From Theodoxus fluviatilis (lineage: Eukaryota; Mollusca; Gastropoda; Cycloneritida; Neritidae): 64,000 nt of DNA. This document shows, in pieces, positions 23,301-52,032 of the stretch; within the stretch, counting starts at the first letter, position 1, and every line of letters begins with the position of its first letter. The stretch is from positions 36,001 to 100,000 of the forward strand of contig JAWQFJ010020171.1 of assembly GCA_034096865.1 (NCBI GenBank), written 5' to 3'. A program made the position numbers and the translations under genes. The notes below the pieces were generated by a model. The model did no database searches. It was not told where the DNA came from and was given only the letters and a program-made list of their open reading frames with translations.

Positions 23301-24337
23301 AGACTCCCATCGCTACTTCTATTATCACTACTCCTGAAACAATGTTTAATTACTATATTTTTTATCATTAACCACTAATATAGCTGTGGATAAAATCATG
23401 CATATTCTGAGATGTTACAAGAAATTATAAACTCAAGGATTAGTCAATTATTTGGTGAATTCGGACTTGATAAAGCTACACTTAACACAAAGACTTGTTC
23501 CATAATATCTTCAAAGTATCACATGAAAAGCATGGCCAAGTTAACCCAAGATTAAAAAGCATTCAAAATCCAGAGATGTGATGTAGCAATTTAAGAAGCC
23601 AATATGTACAATCATAACAATGCTACAACTTCCTTAGATCCCGTCTATAGAATAGCCACATTCATAACGGACTGTTCAATGCCTCAACCATTTATCAGAG
23701 AAGGGCGAGAGGTTAAAACAAATGCAGATTCCAGGGCAACATCGCATTGCTGAGGAGGGATTCCTTCTATCGTATCATCTTGGAGTATCGACGCGTACTA
23801 CTAGTAGTAGCACTACAGGCTTTCAAACATGCGACCGTATGGTTTTATTTTAAAACTTCATTCACAGCTACTCTGGCAGAAAAAGATATATGCACCATAG
23901 CGTGTTCGTTTGTACCTCGGTGAAAACTAGGGCAACATCATTCATCACCAATTTTCGCGCCTTCTCACGTTGGGATCAGTCACTTTTCAATGTCAATGGT
24001 GAACGGTTGACGAAAATTAAACTATTTAGAATCGAGCGGAAACGTTTTAACGTCAAAATACACATTTTATACTGATAAAAATATAAATAACATATAATAA
24101 GCATGATCTAACAATTAAAAGTATATGGAAACACACTAACTGTGAAAAAGATCATAGAATTTGACACAACAGGAGAGAAACATAACATGATAACTGCATA
24201 TTACTGAGAGTGAAAATGTCTATCTTACCTTCTGGCAAATCTTCACTGCACTCAAACGTTATTTCAAACTGAAATTGATTGAAAAAAGGGCATGGGTTGC
24301 CTAAGACGACAACGTTCATGATGTTGACTTTCGACAT
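20394..24337 (-). CDS. ASF1: Histone chaperone ASF1, complete, four exons
   Basis: Coding exons, minus strand: 24337-24229, 22856-22741, 22098-21916 and 20600-20394. Summed length is 615 bp, giving 204 residues, the same length as human ASF1A. All introns are GT-AG and phases agree. The protein starts [20 protein letters not shown] and continues [19 protein letters not shown], then [33 protein letters not shown], the ELRENPP motif and [15 protein letters not shown]. These are the immunoglobulin-like core and the H3-H4 binding strands of the family. After the core (about residue 155) comes a short, poorly conserved acidic tail ending WAPLKKQ, as in other ASF1 proteins. The product delivers H3-H4 to CAF-1 and HIRA in the nucleus. 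Intron 3 contains a piggyBac MITE. Confidence 0.96.
21008..21490 (+). mobile_element. piggyBac-type MITE with TTAA target duplication
   Basis: Flanked by TTAA at 21004-21007 and 21491-21494. Terminal inverted repeats: left CCCCTTCCCTGC, right (reverse strand) CCTCTTCACTGC. A short frame at 21238-21339 (33 residues, [20 protein letters not shown]...) resembles the acidic N-terminus of a piggyBac transposase and then stops. This looks like an internally deleted, non-autonomous copy lying in ASF1 intron 3. Confidence 0.8.
22885..23125 (-). repeat. Dispersed SINE-like repeat, copy 1
   Basis: The reverse strand shares blocks with 63199-63560: GGTAAAGGTGCT, TTTTATATTGC, GGTGCTCAAACCGCA and a CATCGGGC box, in the same order. 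It lies in ASF1 intron 1 next to exon 2. Class not determined. Confidence 0.65.
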
Positions 24338-24642
24338 AGTTGAAGAGTTTGATGAATTTTCAGTAGAACTTCTCCACGATGCCAGGAAAACGCGGGAGTC
24401 TAAATTCAGCGCCAACTGTTGTGAAATATACCAATCGTCGCAAGCAAAAGGAAATTTGATTGGTTCAAGGGGTTGAGCGGAAATGTGTGAGTAGATTTCA
24501 TTGGTTAAAATTATGTTGGCCTCTTTCGACTCTGCACCTTTGCATCTTCCTTCTTCCGCTTCCGGCGTTTGGTGGCCAGTGAGGATTTCAGCAGTTATCA
24601 GTGACATTAACAGAGCTCAGTGGTTTTGTTGCTTTTGTAAGA
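24338..24642. promoter_or_regulatory. Divergent ASF1 / VMAC-like promoter
   Basis: The two start codons lie head to head, 305 bp apart. The interval has CCAAT boxes in both orientations (CCAAT at 24431-24435; ATTGG at 24459-24463 and 24500-24504) and an ETS-type GCTTCCGG at 24558-24565. No TATA box is evident. This is the common structure of a bidirectional housekeeping promoter; activity is inferred. Confidence 0.6.
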
Positions 24643-25212
24643 ATGCTGTCCCGCGTAAGCATCGAAGAGGCTAACAGACATCTGCAAGCACTGCATAAGA
24701 GAGTGCAAGAGCTTGAAAGTGTTGTTTCCGAGCAGCACGACGCTTTGCTTGCGAAGGACGAACATTTGAAAACAAAAGTTGCCGAATTATCGTCTGCTCG
24801 GGATGCTGACGCGAAAGCGTACCACGCACGTTTAGAAGAATGTCACAACAAAATCATTCACCTTGAAGACGAGCTGAACTCGAAAAACAATCAGATCGAC
24901 AGTTTGCAGAAGAACAGCAAGGTTCTCCACAGGCTTGTGTTGTTTAAAACTGGGCTGAAAGATTTGTTGAGGTGCATTGAAGATGGAGAAAGCGAACTGG
25001 CCGTGAGTCATCGTCAAAACTACCTTGGTTTCCCCATTTCTCCACCAGGTGCGACGAATAATCGTCGACAGGGAAACGAGGGTGAGGTTGTTGCTAATGG
25101 TGACAGACTAGTGAGTCCAGGAGACAGTCCAAGGCACGTCGTGAAGACTGCCAACTCAAATCCAGGCAGCCCCTCCAAGGGAAAGCGTGGCGGACGAGAG
25201 TACTATCTGTGA
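24643..25212 (+). CDS. VMAC-like coiled-coil protein, single exon
   Basis: 189 residues from the ATG at 24643, which has A at -3. The frame upstream has no better start. Residues 1-100 are heptad-rich coiled coil (EEANRHLQALHKRVQELESV at the N-terminus); the pattern I-x-EAN-x-HL-x-A-x-H-x-R-x-x-ELE matches the start of vertebrate VMAC, the vimentin-type intermediate-filament-associated coiled-coil protein. A second shared block is LLRCIEDGESEL. The last 60 residues are Ser/Pro/Gly-rich and end GREYYL. Vertebrate VMAC is about 170 residues, so length fits. Function is poorly known even there. The family assignment rests on remembered sequence and could be a generic coiled-coil match. Confidence 0.72.
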   Translation: MLSRVSIEEANRHLQALHKRVQELESVVSEQHDALLAKDEHLKTKVAELSSARDADAKAYHARLEECHNKIIHLEDELNSKNNQIDSLQKNSKVLHRLVLFKTGLKDLLRCIEDGESELAVSHRQNYLGFPISPPGATNNRRQGNEGEVVANGDRLVSPGDSPRHVVKTANSNPGSPSKGKRGGREYYL

Positions 25213-25700
25213 GGCCTGGGATAGTCCTGTGAACATTCCTGCACTCATATACAATGATCATTTGATGACATATTTCTCAGCTGACCCTTTCAAACTGCTG
25301 GTATTTGACAAAGACTCTGACTCCCTGACTGGCCTTACATGACATACTTCTGTAATGATTTTTGCAATCAGATGTGTGTGTGAGTGAACAGATGTTATCT
25401 GTTGGGTTGTTGTGCAATGTACAATCCTTCTTTTGAATTGATGCTCTGCATCGATCTTACTGCAGATGTGTTAAATTTTTAAAAATTTACATTCATTCTT
25501 AATGGGTTTTGAAAAATCATTTTAGCAGATTTTACATTTCATTTGATCTAATTCTGGGAGATGCTGTTGGATCTTCTTCTTTCCGTTCCTGCCCACGATC
25601 ATCAATAGTGATTACTTTGGCACGTGAATTTTTTACAGGTTGGGGAGTCTGGGGAGGTGGGGGGGGGGGGGGGGGGGGGAAGAGTCACAGTGGTCCCGTC
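25213..25700. other. 3' flank of the VMAC-like gene, with a poly-G tract
   Basis: Likely 3'UTR then intergenic; a run of 21 G residues lies near 25659-25679 next to the retroelement tail. No other feature. Confidence 0.45.
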
Positions 25701-26112
25701 CTAGCGGGAGGCACGCGACACGAACGTGTCGACAGTGCTGGCCTCAACCACGGCTAGAGGTAGGGCATTCCAGTCCTTTATTGTTCTGGGGAGGAAGGCT
25801 GCACTCCGGTACTGCGTTCGGCAGGTGATGAGGCTGAACTGCTGGCTATGACATCGTCGCTGGCGTGGTGGTGGGGGAACCAGCTTTGACTTGATGCCAG
25901 GACAGTGGACGATGCTGTCTTTGATCTTATACAGCATCGACAGGCGAGCAAGCTTCCTGCGTTCCTCCAGGGACTGCCACCCAAGGGAGTCCAGCATCTG
26001 GCTGACACTTGAAGTGTTATGGTAGCGGTTGCAGACAAAACGGGCAGCACGTCTCTGGACAGCCTCGATCTTTGTTGTTTGAGCCTGTGCTGATCTGTTA
26101 TATCCATTGTAT
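25701..26112 (-). pseudogene. Non-LTR retrotransposon reverse transcriptase C-terminal fragment
   Basis: One open minus-strand frame of about 135 codons: IEAVQRRAARFVCNRY, then MLDSLGWQSLEERRKLARLS, and near the end FLPRTIKDWNALPLAVVEAS. These three blocks in this order are the hallmark C-terminus of CR1/jockey-like ORF2 proteins. The catalytic polymerase part is absent. The frame ends with TAG at 25701. Confidence 0.9.
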
Positions 26113-27119
26113 ATAGATTATATACACACACAAACACACACAAATTGGCTATAGCTGTTTAACAGGTGTTCCACAATGTTCCTAGTATGGATGAAAGAAT
26201 GTTTCTCTGTACATTATTGCCAAACCACAGCAGATAACTGTTAAAATTCCCAGAGTATTTCTTCACTATTTTCCCAGATTTGTTTTGGAAATCAACAAAA
26301 CTCTGACCTCGGGGCCAACTATGGACACTATGCAAAATCTTCATGGCGGACAGTCTCGTCTGTACCAGATCTAGTCAGGAGATGAAATGGTTCCAATGTG
26401 ATATTTGCAGCAGTACTGAACTGATTGTAAAATGATTTAAATTTGGGAGAGTGAATCTGTATTGTCTGAGTGAATGGACATGAGGCCTGTTCAGGAGGGC
26501 AAGTGCTCGTGGGATGACTCATCCAGGAGGCAAGCACAGTGAACACTTGTGAGCTCTTGCCCTCATGAACATCCCTGAGGGTTGCCATGTACATTTTGTG
26601 CATTCTTACTTTTTCTTTATGCACTGCACATAAACTGTTACTAGTGACAGTGTTAGCTGCACCTGATGTTGCTCTTCATTCCACAAATCTTACACAGCTG
26701 CCTCAATCTGTTACTTTTAGTCTATTATTTTGAAAATGTTTATTCATAACATATTTCTTTAATTTATGTATGATTTGCTCATGATGTGTTTACTTTGTAC
26801 TGATATACTGAAGGATATGACATCAATACAGTCTGTTCAGCCCTTCTCAGCAAAGACATTCTCTGTGGATTTTTTTCCTCTGCTGATTTTGGCACTAAAG
26901 GTCAGGTATGATGAGTGCAAACACAAATTAATGTATTTGCCCATTTGCCTAACACTACAATGTGCCAAGTTGTTTATGAATGTAACTAGCTTAGAATGGT
27001 GGCCCAAAACACCCATGATGTGCATTGCTGTACTTTGTAAAGGCCTCCATTGCGGTCGTGAAATTTATGTAAGGCACAATGATTTTTGTCAGCCCCATGT
27101 TTGTCTGGAACCTCCATAC
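26113..27119. other. Intergenic, no gene recognised
   Basis: AT-rich sequence with a short (CA)n near 26123. Open stretches on both strands lack any recognisable domain. Confidence 0.4.
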
Positions 27120-28450
27120 AAAAAAGTGACAACTCTTCTCATCTTTGGTGGCTTGAATGGAAGCTGCTCATGCCATCATTTCAAGTGACAACTTTTTAAC
27201 ATTTGGCTATTGGAATGGAAGCTGTAACTGGCATAATATCAAGAGACAATTATCTCATCTTTGGCCATTAGAATGGAAGCTGTTACTGCCATGATATAAA
27301 GTGACAATTCTCTCATCTTTGGCCATTAGAATGGAAGCTGTTACTGCCATGATATAAAGTGACAATTCTCTCATCTTTGGCCATTAGAATGGAAGCTGTA
27401 ACTGGCATATCAAGTGACAATTCTCTCATCTTTGGCCAATTGTAATTATTATCCTATGTTATGTGTGATTGTTGTGTGCATGTTTGTATTTGCCATAATG
27501 TTTGTATTAGGGTGTGCATTCTTTTCTTTATGGGTGTGAATGTGTGTGTGTGCGCGCCTTGAGTCGCCTAAGTGGTGAGATATGTGCGCATGATAAATTA
27601 TCGTATTATTATTGACTCACATGCGAAGCAAAAGTGAGTCTATGTACTCACCTGTTTCGTCCGTCCGGGCGTCTGGGCGTCCGAAAACTTTAACGTTGGA
27701 TTTTTCTCGGAGACTATTAAGTCTATCAATACCCAATGTGGCATGATGGTGTATGATGACAAGGCCTCAAAAAACATACATAGTGACTTATCCTTGCTTC
27801 AAGGTCAACGTCGCAGGGGCCATAAATGTTGTCTAAAAAACAGTCATTTTTCACATTTTCTCAATTTTCTCTGAAGTTTTTGAGATTGGATACCTGACCT
27901 ATATATGGTATTTAGGGCAAAGTAAGCCCTATCTTTTGATACCAGTTTGGTTGACCTTGCTTCAAGGTCAAGGTCACAGGAGCTCTTCAAAGTTGGATTG
28001 TATACATATTTTGAAGTGACCTTGACCCTGAACTTTGGAAGATAACTGTTTCAAACTTAATAATTATGTGGGGCACATGTTATACCTTCATCATGAGACA
28101 CATTTGGTCACATATCATCAAGGTTAAGGTCACTTTGACCCTTATGAAATGTGACCAAAATGGGGTAGTGAACCACTAAAAGAGACCATATCTCATGGTA
28201 GAAAGTGCCAATAATCACCATTGTGCTTCCTATGTCTTGAATTAACAGCTTTGTGTTGCATGACCTTGGATGACCTTAACCTTGGGTCAAGGTCACATGT
28301 ATTTTGGTAGGGAAAAAGTGTAAAGCATTTCTTAGTGTATGATGTCATTGGTAGGTTTAGTTGTTTGACCTTGACCTTGAAGGTCATCTGAAGGTCAAGG
28401 TCATGTAAAGGTCAAGGTCAAGCATGTGAGTCGTATGGGCTTTGCCCTTC

Positions 28451-28483
<33 letters not shown>

Positions 28484-29330
28484 GAATGGAAACTGTAACT
28501 GGCATAATATCAAGTGACAACATTCTTCATCTTTGGCCATTAGAATGGAAACAGTAACTGGCATACTATCAAGTAACAACTCTCTCATCATAAGCCTTTA
28601 AAATGCCAGTTGTATTTGGCATGATATCAAGTAACTTTCTTATCTTTGGCTGCAAGCTGCAACTACTGTAATGTCAAGTGACAACTTTTCATGGTAAGCC
28701 CTCTGAGTGCCAGTTGTTTGCAATATCATGTGACTTTCCTATATTTGACCATAAGATGCCAGCCGCAATTGCCATAATATCACGTGGCAACTTGAACTTC
28801 CTCATCATGAGCCTTAGAGTGCCAGTTGTATTTGCCATAATACCAAGTGACAACTTTCTCATCGTAAGCCTTGAGAGTTTCAGTTCTATTTGCCTTAATA
28901 TCAAGTGACAACTTTCTCATCTTTGACTCTACGATGCAAGCTGGAACTACCATAATATCAAATGACAACTCTTCTCATTATGAGCCTTCAAAGTGCCAGC
29001 TGTATTTGCCATAATATCAAATGACAACTCTTCTCATTATGAGCCTTCAAAGTGCCAGCTGTATTTGCCATAATATCAAATGACAACTCTTCTCATTATG
29101 AGCCTTCAAAGTGCCAGTTGTATTTGCCATAATCTCTAGTGACAACTTTACCATTTGGCTGCTAGAATGGAAACTGCAACTGGGGTAATATGCTGTGACA
29201 ACTTTCTTATCTTAGGCAGTAAGATGCAAGCTGCAGCTGGCATTTTATCAAGTGACAACTTTTTCATCATAAGCCTTAAAATGCCACCTGTGACTGCCAT
29301 GATATCAAGTGCTCTTGCATCATTGCTGAT
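27120..29330. repeat. Diverged tandem array, ~58-59 bp unit, interrupted by a dispersed repeat
   Basis: Units share TCAAGTGACAA, CTTCTCATC, TTGGCCATTAGAATGGAAGC and 'CTGCCATGATAT'. Exact spacing of 58 bp is seen at 27261, 27319 and 27377, and 59 bp at 28982, 29041 and 29100. Copies run from about 27120 to 27440 and again from about 28482 to 29330. The AGGTCA-rich repeat and a (TTA)n run lie between the two parts. Confidence 0.85.
27613..28440 (+). repeat. Dispersed repeat rich in AGGTCA motifs, copy 2
   Basis: Inverted relative to copy 1 (1-753) and similar over its length. Begins GACTCACATGCGAAGC and ends AGCATGTGAGTC, giving an 11-bp inverted end motif. It is flanked by TTA-rich sequence on both sides (ATTATTATT before it, (TTA)n after 28450), so a target duplication cannot be read. 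Contains a CGTCCG-rich GC block near 27660 and more than ten AGGTCA-type half-sites. Confidence 0.85.
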
Positions 29331-30040
29331 TTATGGAAGCATCAGACATTTGTTGCTATGATAGCTTTCCAAACTGGCATGCACTTATCCATTACATAGT
29401 GTTAGTTCCTGTATGAAGTGAATGTTATAAGTGTTTGCCATGAGATGAATGGATTATCAAGGGAAAGAGTAGTGCTTAAACATACTGGGTTGTTGAGAAA
29501 CTCCAATGAAAAATTATAATGTAGCAGGTGCAGAGAGGGACAAAACGAATTTACAAATGGCTATTAACAACATCAGTGCTGTCAAAGGATTTTTAAAAAT
29601 GTGCATTCATTTGTAACATTGTAAAAGCAATGGTGAAGCCAAAAGGCTAATCATAGAAATGTAACAAGTTGAAATGTTGGCCATATTTCCAGATCAGCAG
29701 TCACTCTGGCCTCCAAAGTATTATTCTGTTCTATCAAGCACTTGTCCAGTCTGAACCTTCAACAGTTCACAGCAGAGATGGTTCACAACAATTCAGCCAG
29801 TGCAACTGCAGAACAGAAATCTATTTGAAATTTCTGCACTGTAACAGTCTTGGAACTGAATTTTGGTACTGGTACATGTAAGCACTGCATGCCATGATGG
29901 ACTTCATCTAACTGTTTTTGTGTTTCAAGCTGCTCCTCAAAACTCGAGTTAAATCTAGTCCTTCTTGAAGCTCCAACCCAAATGAAAAACTCCGTGCCTG
30001 CTCTCTCACTGGAGATACATGACATTATTGATTGCTCTCA
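29331..30040. other. Intergenic, no feature seen
   Basis: AT-rich unique sequence between the tandem array and the (CT)n run at 30041. Confidence 0.4.
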
Positions 30041-30099
<59 letters not shown>

Positions 30100-30108
30100 C
30101 CTCCCTCT
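30041..30108. repeat. (CT)n microsatellite
   Basis: CT run ending in three CCCT units. Confidence 0.97.
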
Positions 30109-32019
30109 CTTCAAGTTCTCTTTGGCCAGCATTTGCGAAAATTGTATCTGTCACATGGTTGTAACAAGAAATGTTAGTGTATGTGTTCACCTGTTATACA
30201 GTTCATGGATCCGATGTCCATGTACAGTTGAATACATTATGTATTGTTCTGTTGAAGTGAGCACTCTACCATATATACAGTTGTTACTTTATGTCAACAT
30301 TGAACTTGGTATCTTGACACAATATTTGGTTGTTCTTGAAACTTACATTCCAGTAACTGGCTGACTGTAGTCAGTGATATTAATGTATATCCAACATGTA
30401 TCTCATATAGGCATTGTGCTTGTTTTGGATTATTGTCAGATGGTAGCGAAATAAGTGTTTGATAATCTGAATCTTGGCAAATATAATTGTAATTTCTATG
30501 CTACTTTCTTGAATAGATGATTTTAAAAAAAAACTATTATTTTGTGTCAGTTTGTATATTAAAAATCAGCATTATAAGATAGTATGAGATTATATGAAAA
30601 CTGAGTGAATCATGATGGATTCACTCAAGCTGAGTGATTTTGTTGTGAACCATACCTTGGACTGAGATTATACTGATAACTGTGTTCATAAGTGGGCCAT
30701 GTGACACACTGGCCAAGTATGTTTAGGACAGCTTATTTGTTATTCTCTTTGCCATGGACTGTATGAACATAATCAGTAATGAAAGTTTAATGTACATGTA
30801 TTAGGAACATATATACAAGATAGTTCAGGCATAACATAATATGTCTACAGTGTGACATAAGCCTTGGCCCACATCAGTGACTGTCATGCACATTACATCG
30901 ACAACCATTCCAGTATTTTTTGTTTATTTATCTGGATGCATCGGTGTTGTGATCTATCAGTCAACTAGTGTGGAGAAGAGTTTATTTCAGAGAGCAGTCA
31001 CAATTTTTTACAGCACTAACATTAAATACCAAACTTGTACGTTATTTACAGTCCTGTTGGGTTGATGGGACCAGGTTGTACTTATTTCAGGGTGCAGGTT
31101 ACTTTGTATAACTGGTGCTGGTACTGAAACATTTCTGTGTGTCTATTGTGGTTACAAGGCATAATCTCTTGCATATTGGAATATAATAATAGCACTTTGT
31201 CTTGTGTGTGGTGTAAGTGCTATTCCAAATTTTTTTATGCATTCTCTAATGAAGGGACCCTCTTCAACCATTCCAAATATTGTTATGCACTCTCTAATGG
31301 CATAAGGAGAAGAGACAGTACCTTTGAGATCAGTGGAAATACTACATGGGAAATGCCTTGCCATTCAGGTATACAGTGCTGGTTGTGGTGACTTTCATCA
31401 CAGCCAGGCTTCTTGAGTAATGTACAGTTGGTGGGTAAGAATTAGAAACTGACGGCTAAGGACAAGTGTTTCTGGTGAAGTTAAGTGCTACTGGAGTTCA
31501 CTGTTTTGGTTGTTGCAGGGGGCTGGAGGATGCAGTGATGTTACAGCAGGCATGAAATGGCCCTTTTACTGTTAGACTTGCTTGTCATAGTCAGAGGAGG
31601 TGCTTGTCATTGAACTGGACAGGTCTGGGCACTGCATGTCATTGGATGTTTACTTGGCCTGGAAAATGAGAGCATTCCCCCATTTGTTACATGACATTTT
31701 ATGATTTGCCACAGGGACATTAATCCTGCCTTGATGTACATTACGTCCAAGTCCCCTTACTTTTTGTGTTGGTATATTGATTTTGGTAAACGGGAACAAT
31801 TTAAGAAAAAAATCAGTTTATTTGTGCATATTCCAAATTTTGTTGAATCTCATTATATAACAATAGATTTATAGTTTGATGCAAGGCTTTCTTTATTTAC
31901 TGCATGCATTATTTCCCAGTATTATATTTATTCTAATTCTCTTTTAAGGTTTCATGGAATAAAAATCATGGTCTGCCTCTTGTTCTGTGTTACTTGTTGT
32001 CAACTTGGCTAATCAAGGG
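30109..32019. other. Intergenic, no gene recognised
   Basis: AT-rich; a ~45-bp phrase containing TGCA(C/T)TCTCTAATG and ATTCCAAAT is duplicated near 31221-31300. No coding block stood out. Confidence 0.4.

Positions 32020-32083
<64 letters not shown>
32020..32083. repeat. (GT)n microsatellite
   Basis: Perfect GT run of about 64 bp. Confidence 0.98.
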
Positions 32084-32085
<2 letters not shown>

Positions 32086-32694
32086 GAAACTATTTTCCAT
32101 CAAAATACATAGCACCCTCTGAAACTTCATTGTACATTGCTAGTAGTAGATTTTATGGAAAGAGAGCCAGAGGTAAGCATTGTGCCATAAAGCAGGAGTG
32201 AAACTGCAAGTTTGCCTGGGCAAAGTCTTCCACATATTCCACAATTTCGCTTTATGTCCTTCATCCTCAGAACTCTTCAGTGCTGGTGTAGTTGTACCCA
32301 AGCAGTATCTACAGATGCTACTAAGAACTATACACTTTGCAGCATGTAAATTCGACCCAAAGAAGCCTTTAGCCTCGGGCCAAAATATATTGCTGCACAT
32401 CAATAAGGGCTTCAGGAGTTGCTACGGGTCTAAAAACTAAACAAATATACCTCCATTTTGATGTGCGTGGGCTGACAGGGAAGTAAGAAGTAAGAAACTC
32501 CTGAGAGGAGCTATACCAAGAGGACGGTCTTCAGAAGAAGAATCCCCATCAACAAGTGTTTCAGCCCTTTAACTTCCTTACACTCTCGGGGGGTGGGCCA
32601 TGGTCATAATTCCAGGTGGCTGCCTGTTGGTTGATGATGCTCTGTTTGTTGGGATCTAAGCCCACATTTTGTGAGCAATGGTGGGGTGATTATG

Positions 32695-33240
32695 TGTGTG
32701 TGAGACAGGCTGTAAAGCTTGGCTTGGAGTGCCTAGACCGTTGTCCCCGGTGCAGCATTTTGGTCGTCACAATTCCTCTTCGTCCAAATCCAGCAGGACG
32801 CCCGTTAGCTGCTTCTGCAATCAGTCTGAGGGAGTTGGAAGTTGGTCTTGATGCCATACCTAGGGGTTGCAGGCTGAAGCAGCCACGAAGCCTCTCGCTC
32901 CCACCTCCACGGTAAAGATGGTGACTTTGTAGCCGGTGGAATGAAGTTCTTTGGTCAATGGTTCGTACTTGGCAGTCTTTAACTGGTGCCATTCTTCCAT
33001 CTTCTCCACCATGGGCACTGTCAGTTCAAGGAGAACAACTCTTTTCCCACTGGCAGAGTGGATGACTGCATCGGGACGTTGACAAGTCTTCCTCACTGCT
33101 TCTGGGTGTGGATGTGTGCTGCTTTTGAGGTCTGACTAGAGGTTCCAGTCCACGCAGCCGTCCAAAAGGCTCTGGAGAGCCGTGCCCTGCTTTCTGGTTT
33201 CTCTGGCCTGCATGACAGGACCTCCAGCACTCCATTCACT
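32695..33240 (-). pseudogene. Retroelement-associated C-terminal domain, frameshifted
   Basis: The minus strand encodes RPDAVIHSASGKRVVLLELT, then KMEEWHQLKTAKYEPL and VTIFTVEVGARGF. The layout RPD-x-V...ELTVP...K--KY-L...VEVG-RGF is a recurring domain at the C-terminus of retroelement polyproteins in invertebrates and fish. Upstream (33100-33240) and downstream (32695-32890) parts are in other frames. It lies just upstream of PARS2 in opposite orientation. Confidence 0.7.
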
Positions 33241-33549
33241 ATTGTGACGCCACGTATAAAGAAAGTCTCAGGAAAATGACTTTAGCCATATATTTTCAGA
33301 TTTGTCATCAGTTCATTAATAAATTCTTGCATCTTTGGAAACAAATGTTTGAATTTATGTCCGGTACAATGGCTCAAATGCCATGCAACAACAAACATAC
33401 ATGAGGTTATTTTTCGCGGCTGCAAAAGACAGGGGAGATCATCCTTCTTTACTAGGGGAGACAACTCTACTTCCTTTATTGGTTGTGGGTCTTGGAAGCG
33501 ACTTGCCGCATCTGCGACCGCGGAGTGCTGTAAATGCGTCGCAGACAAG

Positions 33550-50806
<17,257 letters not shown>

Positions 50807-51937
50807 AGATGCACCCATAGGCCCTTAGATCATGTTGCTTGTCACTTGAGATAAACTTCTCAGGATTGGAAATCAAATTAACATACACAGAAAGGCCCCT
50901 AGATGGTATTGCTGGTTTCCTGAGATCAGAATTCACAGGACTGGAAGTGCCCTGATTTAGAGTGTATGACTTGTTGATTGTAGTGTTGACAGTGCATTCG
51001 ATGCTGATGTTTGTGTGATGCCAAAGTAGGGAATGTGAGAATTGGCCTTGCAGGTTACATGTAGCTGCGCGTTCATCATTTGTATGTGAGATACTAGAAG
51101 TGTAGGGTTGTGAGCTCCTTTGTTACAGTGCATCTGAACATGTGCGTTGTTGTTGTTGTTGTTGACATACCTTTTTTTATAATCAGGTGTCTACTCATTC
51201 TGTGCACCAGAGTCAGCAGTGACTCTGGCACAGTTCACAATGAATGAGTAATAGACTTGACACTTCGCATTACAGCATTGTGCCAAAAATAGTTCGCTCT
51301 GATACTATTTTTGTCTCCACTTTTTACAGAAATCATTCAGATGTCAAAACTTGTTTCCATTTCAACACAAACATTTTATTTTATCGAATAAACGCTTGTT
51401 TATTGCCTCAACAAGAGTAAGTTAAGAGTTTTGTGCGAAATAGTCTTAGAACTACTTTAACGGCTATTGTCAGGGAGCAGATCGACTATCCCACAAGCCT
51501 CTCGTGTGACCCTCATTTGAATTTTTCGGACGAAAATCCTTCTATCACGTAATGTCAACTGGGATAGAGACTGTTTCGCCAGCAGACGAGGTCTCTATTG
51601 GACTAGAATGGTGTCCACTGTGACTGTTTTGTTATTCCACACTTCCTCATTTTCATGTAGTGTACGTGTGACCTTTTTGACCTAATTCTCTTTCCATTTA
51701 CAAGGTATATCTTTTTGAATGCCATATCAAGCATGGTACCTTTCTGTTTTTCCTTTTGGAAATGGATTAAGTCCTGCATTTGCTTGCACTGGAATCATTT
51801 TGAATAGTTTTCAGTGCTTTTCAGAAATGATAGGAGTTTTATTTAATAAATTTTTTTAAGCAGTGTCGCTTAATTATTTTTTTTAAATCGTTGTAGTCAA
51901 CAATATGCTACCCTTTGTTTCATCTACATCATAATCA
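50807..51937 (+). other. PARS2 3' flank; AATAAA at 51387
   Basis: Sequence after the PARS2 stop. A polyadenylation signal AATAAA lies at 51387-51392 and another near 51846. A (GTT)n short run is at 51146-51161. No other gene recognised. Confidence 0.5.
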
Positions 51938-51953
51938 CATACACACACACACT

Positions 51954-51984
<31 letters not shown>

Positions 51985-51985
51985 A

Positions 51986-52030
<45 letters not shown>
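51938..52030. repeat. (CA)n microsatellite
   Basis: CA run with ACTC interruptions. Confidence 0.97.
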
Positions 52031-52032
<2 letters not shown>

